Shown here: positions 24,860 through 33,239 of the stretch, one piece after another
Numbering within the stretch: position 1 is the first letter of the stretch
Layout: each line of letters starts with the position of its first letter
Origin: Acidaminococcus sp.
Lineage (GTDB): Bacteria; Bacillota; Negativicutes; Acidaminococcales; Acidaminococcaceae
DNA: 64,000 nucleotides
Assembly: GCA_019416065.1 (NCBI GenBank)
Contig: DXYB01000003.1
Span: forward strand, 1-64,000
Reading direction: 5' to 3'
Position numbers and translations under genes: made by a program
Notes under the pieces: model-generated
Seen by the model: only the letters and a program-made list of their open reading frames with translations
Databases searched by the model: none
What the model was told of the DNA's origin: nothing

Positions 24860-26002
24860 ATGACGATGTCACGCAGAGAGTTTTTAAAAGGGAGCCTGGG
24901 CCTTGTGGCAGCCGCTGCAGCTGCCGGCGGTGGCGGCTGGGCCTATCTCAACCAGCCCCAATTTGGCCGCAGCCCAACAGGCACGCGCTTAGAAAAAATT
25001 TTAGCATCTCCCCACTATAAAGACGGACAATTTCAAAACCTTCTCCCTACCACTGTAATGACCCAGGAAGGAGAAAAAGATAATCGGGTCACAGGCCTTT
25101 TAAAAATGTTGTTTGGGGATAAAAAAGGGCTGGTCCCTGAAGAACCAATCCTGCACAGGAAAACCAACTTGTTTTCCCTGGATCCGTACAAAGATTGCGT
25201 CGTATGGATGGGACACTCCAGTTTTTATTTGCAACTAGCCGGCCACCGAATTCTCATTGATCCCGTTTTTAGCCCCTATGCAGCCCCTGTTTCTTTTGCC
25301 AATAAGGCGTTCCCTGGTAGCAATGCCTATACGACTTCGGATATACCGTCTTTGGATCTTTTGATCATGAGCCATGATCACTGGGATCACCTGGATTATC
25401 CCACCATTATGGGATTAAAGGATAAAATTCAAGCGATCCTTTGCCCATTAGGGGTGGGAGAATATTTCGAGCAGTGGGGTTTTTCCCCGTCCCAATTGGT
25501 TGAAGGGGACTGGAACAGCGCCTTTACACTGTTCCCCGATTTAACCGTGCATATTCTCCCCTCCCGGCATTTTTCCGGACGCCTCCTAAAGCAAAATCAA
25601 ACCCTTTGGAGTGGATTTGCCTTGATCACGCCGGAGAAAAAAGTGTACTATACCGGTGATGGGGGCTATGGCCCCCACTTTAAAGCCATTGGCAAACAAT
25701 TTGGCGGTTTTGATCTGGCTCTCACAGAAAATGGGCAATACAATTTGAACTGGCATCAGATCCATATGCTGCCTGAGGAATCGGCTCAAGCCATGGTAGA
25801 TGTAGGAGCAAGGCTGGTGCTGCCTGCCCATAACAGTAAATTTGCTCTGGCGCGTCACCTCTGGCAGGATCCCATGCGGGACCTTGTAAAATACAGCAAA
25901 GACAAGCCCTATACGCTCCTCACCCCGCAAATCGGTCAGCTTGTGTCCATTGATCCTGCTCATCCTGGAGTGTTTTCACACTGGTGGGAGGATATGCGGT
26001 AA
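24860..26002 (+). CDS. Tat-exported metallo-beta-lactamase-fold hydrolase, UlaG/NAPE-PLD-like
   Basis: 380 residues. N-terminus MTMSRREFLKG followed by an Ala/Gly-rich hydrophobic stretch is a twin-arginine signal (SRREFLK). The enzyme part has VWMGHSSF, LIDPVFS, the metal motif SHDHWDHLD, PSRHFSGR, YTGDGGYG and a last histidine in LPAHNSKF. This arrangement is seen in NAPE-phospholipase D and UlaG-like proteins. Folded export with bound metals explains the Tat signal. Substrate unknown; a phospholipid is possible since the host makes phosphatidylethanolamine. GGAAAGG precedes the ATG. Confidence 0.85.
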   Translation: MTMSRREFLKGSLGLVAAAAAAGGGGWAYLNQPQFGRSPTGTRLEKILASPHYKDGQFQNLLPTTVMTQEGEKDNRVTGLLKMLFGDKKGLVPEEPILHRKTNLFSLDPYKDCVVWMGHSSFYLQLAGHRILIDPVFSPYAAPVSFANKAFPGSNAYTTSDIPSLDLLIMSHDHWDHLDYPTIMGLKDKIQAILCPLGVGEYFEQWGFSPSQLVEGDWNSAFTLFPDLTVHILPSRHFSGRLLKQNQTLWSGFALITPEKKVYYTGDGGYGPHFKAIGKQFGGFDLALTENGQYNLNWHQIHMLPEESAQAMVDVGARLVLPAHNSKFALARHLWQDPMRDLVKYSKDKPYTLLTPQIGQLVSIDPAHPGVFSHWWEDMR

Positions 26003-26005
26003 AAA

Positions 26006-26049
26006 GAAACAGCAGTAGTAAAAGCGCTTGCTTTTACTACTGCTGTTTC
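26006..26049. terminator. Shared terminator between the hydrolase and nrdR
   Basis: Perfect long stem GAAACAGCAGTAGTAAAAGC paired with GCTTTTACTACTGCTGTTTC. On the minus strand it is followed by TTTTTACC, so it suits nrdR best; the plus-strand T-run is further away. Confidence 0.85.
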
Positions 26050-26061
26050 AAGTTCGTGTTT

Positions 26062-26535
26062 TTACTTTGTTTTATCCGACTGCCCTTTTTTGAGCATGTT
26101 CTGAATTTCCTGCATGAAACTGTTCACATCGGCAAATTGGCGATATACGGAAGCAAACCGAACATAAGCGATCTGGTCTATTTTTTCCAGATGGGCCATC
26201 ACGGCTTCACCGATCTCCGTGGACTTGATCTCGTTTTCGCCCTTGGCCCGGATCTCTGTCTCAATCTGGTTCGTGAGATTTTGGATCTGCTCATAGGTAA
26301 ACGGGCGCTTTTCAAAAGCACGCAACAGTCCTGCCAAAATTTTCTTGCTGTCAAACAGTTCTCGTCGTCCATCCCGTTTCACAACGAGAAGGGGTACCTG
26401 TTCATATTTTTCATAGGTGGTGAAGCGCCGTCCGCACTGGGGACATTCCCGGCGGCGCCGAATGGATCCGCCACCGTCTACGGAACGGGAATCCACTACG
26501 CGGCTATCTTCATACCCGCAGAAAGGACATTTCAT
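26062..26535 (-). CDS. nrdR: Transcriptional repressor NrdR
   Basis: 157 residues. N-terminal zinc ribbon CPFCGYEDSRVVDSR...CPQCGRRF, then an ATP-cone domain (VVKRDGRRELFDSKKILAGL). Represses ribonucleotide reductase genes by binding NrdR boxes when dATP is high. Lies 21 bases after ftsZ at the end of the dcw run. Confidence 0.97.
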   Translation of the reverse strand: MKCPFCGYEDSRVVDSRSVDGGGSIRRRRECPQCGRRFTTYEKYEQVPLLVVKRDGRRELFDSKKILAGLLRAFEKRPFTYEQIQNLTNQIETEIRAKGENEIKSTEIGEAVMAHLEKIDQIAYVRFASVYRQFADVNSFMQEIQNMLKKGQSDKTK

Positions 26536-26556
26536 ACTACCACTTCCTGCCGTTAC

Positions 26557-27681
26557 TTACTTGTTACGAATCCAGGGCGGAATCTCCGAAGTCGGCTCCG
26601 TGAAGCTCTTTACCTTGGAGCTGGCAGCTGATTCAGCGGCCTGGGTAAACCGGCTATTAGAAGTTTCCGGTTTGGTAAAAGGTTTTGGTTTCAAGGTGCT
26701 GGAGACAGTGTTGCTTTTACCTTCTTCAATCCCGGTAGCAATTACAGTAACCCGGATTTCATCTTCAATGGTTTCGTCGATATTGGCACCAAAGATAATA
26801 ATGGCATCCTGATCCACCACATCGGTAATAATCTTGCTGGCTTCGTTGACGTCCATCAAGGACAGATTGGGCCCGCCGGTAATGTTCAGCAATACGCCTT
26901 TTGCACCTTCAATGGTGCTGTCCAAAAGTGGGCTCTTAATGGCGGCTTCGGCTGCTGCCGCAGCACCTTCGTCACCCTTAGCCGTACCAATTCCCATCAT
27001 GGCAGAACCAGCGTTCGTCATCACGGCTTTTACATCATTAAAGTCTACGTTAATCAATCCAGGCACAGCAATCAGATCACTGATACCTTGTACACCTTGG
27101 CGCAGGACATCGTCGGCCAGTTTAAACGCATCCCGCATGCTGGTCCGTTTGTCCACGACTTGGAGTAAGCGATCATTGGGGATGGTGATCAGGGCATCCA
27201 CCTTGGATTTCAAATTGGCAATGCCTTGTTCCGCTACGTTGTAACGGCGGCGACCTTCAAAAGCGAAGGGTTTTGTCACAACACCGACGGTCAAAGCACC
27301 AGCTTGTTTGGCCAATTCTGCTACCACATGGGCCGCACCGGTACCGGTACCACCACCCATACCAGCAGTAATGAAGACCATGTCAGCGCCCTTGACAGCT
27401 TCTGCCAGGGCATCTTTGGATTCTTCTGCGGACTTTTCTCCGATTTCCGGATTGGCACCAGCACCTAATCCTCGGGTCTCATCTTCCCCGATCTGGATCT
27501 TCGTAGGTGCTGAAGATTTTTTAAGTGCCTGGGCATCGCAGTTAACGGCAATGAATTCCACACCTTCCAGCCCGGCCTCAATCATACGATCTACGGCATT
27601 ATTGCCGCCACCGCCTACACCGATGACTTTAATTTTCTCCAGGGGCTGATCCACAGTGTCTTTATCTGCCTCGTACTTCAT
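26557..27681 (-). CDS. ftsZ: Cell division protein FtsZ
   Basis: 374 residues. GTPase motifs VIGVGGGGNNAVDRM, the tubulin signature GGGTGTGAA, and the T7 loop region NVDFNDVKAVM. A variable linker from about residue 320 leads to the C-terminal peptide EIPPWIRNK, which binds membrane anchors. No ftsA lies beside it; SepF (4.1 kb) is available as an anchor. The gene has an extended -10 promoter and AGGAGG Shine-Dalgarno. Confidence 0.98.
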   Translation of the reverse strand: MKYEADKDTVDQPLEKIKVIGVGGGGNNAVDRMIEAGLEGVEFIAVNCDAQALKKSSAPTKIQIGEDETRGLGAGANPEIGEKSAEESKDALAEAVKGADMVFITAGMGGGTGTGAAHVVAELAKQAGALTVGVVTKPFAFEGRRRYNVAEQGIANLKSKVDALITIPNDRLLQVVDKRTSMRDAFKLADDVLRQGVQGISDLIAVPGLINVDFNDVKAVMTNAGSAMMGIGTAKGDEGAAAAAEAAIKSPLLDSTIEGAKGVLLNITGGPNLSLMDVNEASKIITDVVDQDAIIIFGANIDETIEDEIRVTVIATGIEEGKSNTVSSTLKPKPFTKPETSNSRFTQAAESAASSKVKSFTEPTSEIPPWIRNK

Positions 27682-27741
27682 ACATGGTCCTCCTCATCAT
27701 TTCTATACTAAAATTCATCGTTTTTAACGTACACTATATAT

Positions 27742-27750
27742 AGTATACCA
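27742..27750 (-). promoter_or_regulatory. Extended -10 promoter of ftsZ within a palindrome
   Basis: TGG-TATACT on the minus strand matches an extended -10 with no good -35. It overlaps an imperfect palindrome GTACACTATATATAGTATAC (27729-27748), which could be a protein-binding site. Confidence 0.5.
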
Positions 27751-27798
27751 TTTCACGCTGTATATTTCATCTTTTTTTACAAAAAATCTTCGATTTTT

Positions 27799-28134
27799 CT
27801 AGCTTGTTTTCATAAGCAGACGGCGGATGATCGCAATATTGTTAAAAATCCGCAATCCGAACGCAATCATCGCCACATAATACAAATCCATACCCAGACG
27901 CATACCGAAATAACATAGAAATACGGCAAACAGCGCATTGGCAAAAAAACCGCTTAAGAAGATCTTGCTGTTAAAATGCCCTTCCCGGGAAGAGCGATAC
28001 CCCCCAAAAGCTGCATCCAGACAGGACATAAACGCTACTGCCACATACCGGCTGTAAGTGGGGGGAATGACTGGCAAAAAGACGCCTAAAGCAAGGCCTG
28101 CACAAAGACCTGCTCCTGCATAAAGTAAAATCAT
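27799..28134 (-). CDS. sbp: Small basic protein Sbp (DUF1290)
   Basis: 111 residues, three hydrophobic segments with conserved YVAVAFMSCLDAAFGGYRS, a known family block. Homologues sit between ftsQ/DUF881 and ftsZ in many Firmicutes. Exact role unknown. Overlaps the DUF881 stop by ATGA. Confidence 0.88.
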   Translation of the reverse strand: MILLYAGAGLCAGLALGVFLPVIPPTYSRYVAVAFMSCLDAAFGGYRSSREGHFNSKIFLSGFFANALFAVFLCYFGMRLGMDLYYVAMIAFGLRIFNNIAIIRRLLMKTS

Positions 28135-28820
28135 GGGTTCTTTCCCTCCTTTACTTTGGAATATTCCATATGCCGGGTTCCTTTAAAAGCAGGGATTTCC
28201 ACATCATTTTTTTGTTTTACATCAACTTCAATGCCCCAAAATTTCAGGGTTTCCACCACGCCGCCCCGGAGTCGCAGCGCACTTTCCAGGGACTTAGGAT
28301 CTCCGATAGCACGGATCTCATAAGGCGGGGTAAAGCGGGTATTGTTGACACTTACCGTTGGTCCGGCACAGCGGACTTCTGATACGTCCAGCAACCTCTG
28401 CTGATTAAAAGAAAGTGCTTCGGCCCCGGCTGCCCGCAATTCATTTAAAATCCGTAGCAAGTCATCATCGTGAATCACATACAAATTGGGGTTTTCTCCT
28501 TTTTTAGGCTTCACATGACTATCATCTACCGTGACCACGACACCAGGTCCCGTAAGAGCTGTTTCTCCAGCTTTTGTTTTGAGGGCTTCCAGGGCAACAC
28601 CGTCCCCATTCCCATTTTTTTGCATTTCTTCTAGTTGTGCATTCAGGCGTTTATTCTCGGTTTCCGCATCTTTGAGTTTAGCCACCAGGTCTTCTGCCCG
28701 GTGTTGGTTTAAGGAAGCTCTGGCTTGTTCTGCGCTGCGGAACTGGGTGGAAATCATAACGCCCACCAGGAGGCACACCAGGAAAGTAAAAAATTTCTCG
28801 CGTTTGTTGTGATGCACCAT
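28131..28820 (-). CDS. DUF881 family protein
   Basis: 229 residues. One N-terminal membrane segment (FFTFLVCLLVGVMISTQF), a coiled-coil (about residues 40-68: LVAKLKDAETENKRLNAQLE), then the DUF881 domain with LTGPGVVVTVDDS, DDLLRILNELRAAGAEALSFNQQ-type block and AIGDP. Faces the extracytoplasmic side. The family neighbours ftsQ and sbp and is thought to act in division; a function is not established. Confidence 0.88.
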   Translation of the reverse strand: MVHHNKREKFFTFLVCLLVGVMISTQFRSAEQARASLNQHRAEDLVAKLKDAETENKRLNAQLEEMQKNGNGDGVALEALKTKAGETALTGPGVVVTVDDSHVKPKKGENPNLYVIHDDDLLRILNELRAAGAEALSFNQQRLLDVSEVRCAGPTVSVNNTRFTPPYEIRAIGDPKSLESALRLRGGVVETLKFWGIEVDVKQKNDVEIPAFKGTRHMEYSKVKEGKNP

Positions 28821-28838
28821 GGCGTTCTCCTCAGTTTT

Positions 28839-29798
28839 TTATTTTCCCAGTACTTTCACATAGGGTTTTTCATACGTCACATCAATGTACTCTGCTTTAA
28901 TTTTTTTTGTCTCCAGCTCCCGGCAGATAGCTGCAATGGTATCCAGCTTATTATTGGCATTTTCATACGTCCCTACAATAAGCGGCACGCCGCCAGATAG
29001 ATAGAATTTTAAATTCTTGTTGGTATCCATAGCAATACCCGTGATCCGATCACGAAGCGGTGCACTTAGCTTGCCTAAAAAGCCCAAGATGCCTAGGACT
29101 TCCGGATCATCCGTCAGCTCTCCCAAAGAAAGGTCCTTGCCTATACTGTAACCCGTAAGTACCGGTGCAGAACCATCAGCAATGCCTTGCCCCACTCCGA
29201 TCACATGTCCTGTAGCGTCCAATTTACCATAGGTCTTACCCGTAAAATTTACGTAGAGTACAGGCTGCCGGTCATTAACATACAATTTTAACGTTAGCGG
29301 CCAGCCATAGCCCAATGTGGCTTTTTCCACACGGTAATCGCTGCGTACCTTTTGCAACAGGTTGTGCCAGTTTAACCGGAATAGATTCATGGGCTTAGGT
29401 GCATCAGCCATTTGTTCTACTTCTTCCTGGGTAAGTAGCGCAGTGCCTTCTACCTGCAACCTTCCAAAAGCGACCCATGGCTGATGCAAAAAGGCTACTA
29501 GGCCAAGTATCATGGCGAGCACAGCTAGGAGACGAAAAATCCGTCCTTTTTGCAGGCCTTTCGGTTTCTTTTTGGGATTGCGCCTGCGCTGTTGCATTGA
29601 TGGTTCTTCTTCCATGCGATGCTGCGTTACCATTTCTTCCTTGTACCGATTTTCCTGACGCAAACGGGCCCGTTGCAGCTCCTCCCGAAAGGTAGGTCGA
29701 TGGGTTCCTTCCAGGTTGCGTGAATCCGTATGCGATTCGTTTGTTGGCATCTGCCGGGATCGGCGTACCCGGGGCTGCATCCACTTGGGTCTATCCAT
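28839..29798 (-). CDS. ftsQ: Cell division protein FtsQ/DivIB
   Basis: 319 residues. Long basic cytoplasmic tail of about 85 residues rich in Arg, Gln and Glu; one membrane segment (LLAVLAMILGLVAFL); a POTRA domain beginning LQVEGTALLTQEEV; then a beta domain ending at residue 319. Bridges FtsL/FtsB and the septal synthase in the divisome. Starts one base after the ddl stop. Confidence 0.92.
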   Translation of the reverse strand: MDRPKWMQPRVRRSRQMPTNESHTDSRNLEGTHRPTFREELQRARLRQENRYKEEMVTQHRMEEEPSMQQRRRNPKKKPKGLQKGRIFRLLAVLAMILGLVAFLHQPWVAFGRLQVEGTALLTQEEVEQMADAPKPMNLFRLNWHNLLQKVRSDYRVEKATLGYGWPLTLKLYVNDRQPVLYVNFTGKTYGKLDATGHVIGVGQGIADGSAPVLTGYSIGKDLSLGELTDDPEVLGILGFLGKLSAPLRDRITGIAMDTNKNLKFYLSGGVPLIVGTYENANNKLDTIAAICRELETKKIKAEYIDVTYEKPYVKVLGK

Positions 29799-29799
29799 A

Positions 29800-30732
29800 C
29801 TATCTGGCCGATTGCAGAATTTTTTCGCACAGATCCGGGAAGGAAAGCCCCATGGCAGCTGCCGCTTTAGGAATCAGACTGGTAGCGGTCATACCAGGGA
29901 CAGTGTTGACTTCCAGTGCAATGGCCGTACCATCTTCTGCCAGCATGAGATCCGTCCGTGCCACGCCGCTGCACCCCAATGCGTTGTAGGCTGCTACAGC
30001 AATTTGCTGCAGCCGTTTTGTAGTGGATTCATCAAAAGGAGCCGGGCACGTATAGGTAGTAGCTCCCTTGGTATATTTATTGTGAAAATCATAGAAATTT
30101 TCATGGGGTTCGATGAGAACTAAGGGCATCCCCACAGGCTTGCCATCTGCTCCTGGCATCACGCCGGCAGCTACTTCTTTTCCCTTAAAGAAGGCTTCTG
30201 CCAGTACCCGGTCGCCATACCGGAATGCCTCTTCCAGGGCTGCTTCCAATTGTTGCTCATCTTTTACAATAGTAACTCCAATACTGGATCCCTGGGCTGC
30301 CGGTTTGACCACACAGGGAATCCCCAGTTCCTGGAGAATCCGTTTTTTAGGGGACACTGCATCCTGTTTCGTAATGTACAGGCATTTGGCCGTGGGCACA
30401 TGATTATTTTCAAATAAGTGCTTGGTAAAAAATTTATCCATGGCCACGGCACTCGCCAGGACGCGGCTGCCTGTATAAGGAATCCCCAGCATTTCCAATA
30501 TACCCTGAAGTCGCCCGTCTTCTCCGTATAGTCCGTGCACCGCATTAAAGACAACGGTGGCGCCACTTTCTTTTAACTGTTCCACAATGTGCTGAGGATC
30601 CAGATCAATTCCCACGGCCTCATACTCTTTTTCCTGTAGGGCGCTTAGAATTGCATTTCCTGTGTTCAGGGATACTTCCCGTTCTTTAGAAGGGCCTCCC
30701 ATTACAACGGCTATTTTAATATCCTTATGCAT
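29800..30732 (-). CDS. ddl: D-alanine--D-alanine ligase
   Basis: 310 residues of the ATP-grasp family. VVMGGPSKEREVSLNTG is the N-terminal block. PYTGS, CVVKPAAQGSSIGVT and the terminal EVNTVPGMTATSLIPKAA are active-site regions. Makes the D-Ala-D-Ala substrate for MurF. Overlaps the murC stop by 8 bases. The EVNTVPGMT Thr and the absence of vancomycin-type changes suggest an ordinary D-Ala enzyme. Confidence 0.97.
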   Translation of the reverse strand: MHKDIKIAVVMGGPSKEREVSLNTGNAILSALQEKEYEAVGIDLDPQHIVEQLKESGATVVFNAVHGLYGEDGRLQGILEMLGIPYTGSRVLASAVAMDKFFTKHLFENNHVPTAKCLYITKQDAVSPKKRILQELGIPCVVKPAAQGSSIGVTIVKDEQQLEAALEEAFRYGDRVLAEAFFKGKEVAAGVMPGADGKPVGMPLVLIEPHENFYDFHNKYTKGATTYTCPAPFDESTTKRLQQIAVAAYNALGCSGVARTDLMLAEDGTAIALEVNTVPGMTATSLIPKAAAAMGLSFPDLCEKILQSAR

Positions 30733-32119
30733 TTTCCTGCCTCCGTTCCAATGCTTTTACCAGCGCTTCTCCCAGCTTGAAAATATCTCCTGCTCCCACG
30801 GTCATTACCAGATCCCCCGGTTGGACCATCGTTTCCAGTTTTTCCAGGATGGTGGTTTGATCCGGCAGGTATGTCACTGATTGCCCTGTAGTATGATGGA
30901 TTTCTTCGGCCAATTTTTCCCCCGTCACCCCTGGGATCGGATCTTCGCTGGCTGCGTAAATAGCTGTGATAATGAGTTCATCCGCTGCCTTAAAAGCTAC
31001 GGCAAACTCTTCATGAAGCAATTGGGTACGGGTATAGCGATGCGGCTGGAAAACCACCAATAGCCTCTTAGGCTGCGTTTGCCGGGCGGCAGCCAGTGTC
31101 GCTTCTACTTCTGTAGGATGGTGCGCATAATCATCCACCACCCAGATATCATGTATTTTTCCCTTAGTTTCAAACCGGCGTTTAGCCCCGGTGAATTTTT
31201 CCAAAGAAGCTAAAATGGTGGGAAGGGGAATACCTAGTAGCTCCGCCGTAGCAATCGCTCCCAATGCATTTTGCACATTGTGCCGGCCCGGAACGATCAA
31301 ATGACACTGCCCAAGGACGTTTCCCTGCCGCACTACATCAAATGTACTGCCACTAGCCTCGTAGTGAATATTTTGGGCAGTGTACTCCGCATCGGGAGCT
31401 GTCAGTCCGTAACTTACCACTTGCTTATCCGTATGCATTCCAATCTCGTGAACCCGTGCATTATCATAGCATAGCACTGCAGTCCCGCCGGGCTTAATCT
31501 GGCTGACGAATTGGTTGAAAGCCTTAGTGATATTTTCTTGGCTGCCATAATGATCCAGGTGGTCGTCTTCAATATTGGTGACAACAGCAATAAACGGATG
31601 AAACTTCAGGAAGGACCCGTCACTCTCATCGGCTTCTGCCACCACATACCCGCTTTCCCCACTGCGGGCGTTGGAGTGAAGATTATTCACCACGCCCCCC
31701 ACCACAATGGTGGGATCCAATCCGGCATCCACGGTAATACAGCTTAACATGCTACTGGTGGTCGTCTTCCCATGGGCGCCGGCCACCGCAATGCCATTAT
31801 GTTTATTCATAAGATAGGCCAAAACATCGCTGCGGTGAATCACAGGCACTTGGCGGCGTCTTGCTTCTACCAATTCCGGGTTATCTGGATGAATGGCAGT
31901 GGAAACAACGACCACTTCCGCCCGTTCAATCTGGCAGGCTGCGTGACCGATAAAGACCAATGCTCCTTCTTTTGCCAATTTGGTCGCCATGAACCCGGGC
32001 TTCACATCACTGCCGGAAACGCTATATCCCCGCTTGATCAATACATACGCCAGAGCGCTCATGCCGGCACCCCCGATGCCAATAAAGTGTATATTTTTTA
32101 CGGTATCCAAGTCAACCAC
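30725..32119 (-). CDS. murC: UDP-N-acetylmuramate--L-alanine ligase
   Basis: 464 residues. I place the start at GTG 32119, 9 bases after AGGAGG, overlapping the murG stop; a longer in-frame extension to 32170 is not family-like. HFIGIGGAGMSALA, the ATP motif GAHGKTTTSSML, EADESDGSF and DDYAHHPTEV are MurC signatures. Adds L-Ala to UDP-MurNAc. murB, often next to murC, is absent. Confidence 0.97.
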   Translation of the reverse strand: MVDLDTVKNIHFIGIGGAGMSALAYVLIKRGYSVSGSDVKPGFMATKLAKEGALVFIGHAACQIERAEVVVVSTAIHPDNPELVEARRRQVPVIHRSDVLAYLMNKHNGIAVAGAHGKTTTSSMLSCITVDAGLDPTIVVGGVVNNLHSNARSGESGYVVAEADESDGSFLKFHPFIAVVTNIEDDHLDHYGSQENITKAFNQFVSQIKPGGTAVLCYDNARVHEIGMHTDKQVVSYGLTAPDAEYTAQNIHYEASGSTFDVVRQGNVLGQCHLIVPGRHNVQNALGAIATAELLGIPLPTILASLEKFTGAKRRFETKGKIHDIWVVDDYAHHPTEVEATLAAARQTQPKRLLVVFQPHRYTRTQLLHEEFAVAFKAADELIITAIYAASEDPIPGVTGEKLAEEIHHTTGQSVTYLPDQTTILEKLETMVQPGDLVMTVGAGDIFKLGEALVKALERRQENA

Positions 32120-33239
32120 GATGGATGTCCTCCTCATTTTGTTTTGCCAGGGCAAGGGCCGCTTGGGCAATGGTCATTGCGGCATCCGGGCGAGCAGCTT
32201 TTAAAGCAGCTAGGTGCATTTTTTGCAGTAACCCCGGATCTTTAAAAAGCTGCTGAATTTTGTCCAAAAGCCAGGTGCCTGTCAGCGCGTTGTCCAAAAT
32301 GACTTCGGCAGCACCTTGGGCCGCCAGTGCGCGGGCATTGTATTCTTGATGATTGGCAGTCGCATAGGGATAGGGAACCAGCACAGAAGGAACACCCCGC
32401 GCCATAAGTTCTGCTAGTCCGATAGCCCCAGCCCGGCTTACTGCCAAGTCAGCTGCGGCTAGCGCCTTGGGCATCGCATGGAGGTAAGGCAGAACATGGA
32501 TATTCTTTGCTTCCATAATGTCCTTTCCCAGCTTAGCCGCATGCGTTTCGTAGCCAGCGGTTCCGGTAGCGTGCAGTATCTGGATATGCGGATCGTGAGC
32601 TAATACCCGTTCCACTTCTACCATGGCAGTGTTAATCGCCCTCGCACCTCGACTCCCGCCAAAAACCAACAACGTCTTTTTAGCCGGGTCCAGATGGAAC
32701 TCCTGCACACCCTCTTCCCGTTTTACCGCCAAGATTTCCTGCCGTACAGGGTTTCCAGTATAGATTTTTTCCCCGTGGGAAGAAAAATACGGTGCTGCCT
32801 CCTGGTAACCTAGAAACACGTTATCTACAAAACGGGATAAAATTTTATTGGTCACGCCGGGCATAGCATTTTGCTCCTGGATACAAGTAGGAATTTTCTT
32901 CCAGGCCGCCCAAAAGAGAATGGGACCGCATACGTAGCCTCCCGTTCCTATCACTAGATCCGGTTGAATTTCCCCCAGCAGCTTGTGGGCTTCCTGCATA
33001 CCCAAAAGCAATTTTCCCGCACTCTTTAACGTAGAAAGTCCTAAATGCCGTTCAAAGCCAGCGACTTCAATAAATTTCAGGGGATATCCGTAGCGGGGAA
33101 TAATATCCTTTTCCAATCCTTTTTGCGTTCCCACAAACGTGATTTCGCACTGGGGATCCAGTTGCTGCAAGGTGTCGGCGATGGTAAGAGCCGGATAGAT
33201 ATGGCCTCCGGTCCCGCCGCCGGATAAAATCACTTTCAC
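32112..33239 (-). CDS. murG: UDP-N-acetylglucosamine--lipid I transferase
   Basis: 375 residues, GT28. GGGTGGHIYPAL at the N-terminus, GTGGYVCGP, GGSRGAR, and SRAGAIGLAEL with the UDP-sugar site near residue 270. Peripheral membrane enzyme making lipid II. Start GTG overlaps the murD stop (GTGA). Confidence 0.98.
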   Translation of the reverse strand: MKVILSGGGTGGHIYPALTIADTLQQLDPQCEITFVGTQKGLEKDIIPRYGYPLKFIEVAGFERHLGLSTLKSAGKLLLGMQEAHKLLGEIQPDLVIGTGGYVCGPILFWAAWKKIPTCIQEQNAMPGVTNKILSRFVDNVFLGYQEAAPYFSSHGEKIYTGNPVRQEILAVKREEGVQEFHLDPAKKTLLVFGGSRGARAINTAMVEVERVLAHDPHIQILHATGTAGYETHAAKLGKDIMEAKNIHVLPYLHAMPKALAAADLAVSRAGAIGLAELMARGVPSVLVPYPYATANHQEYNARALAAQGAAEVILDNALTGTWLLDKIQQLFKDPGLLQKMHLAALKAARPDAAMTIAQAALALAKQNEEDIHRG

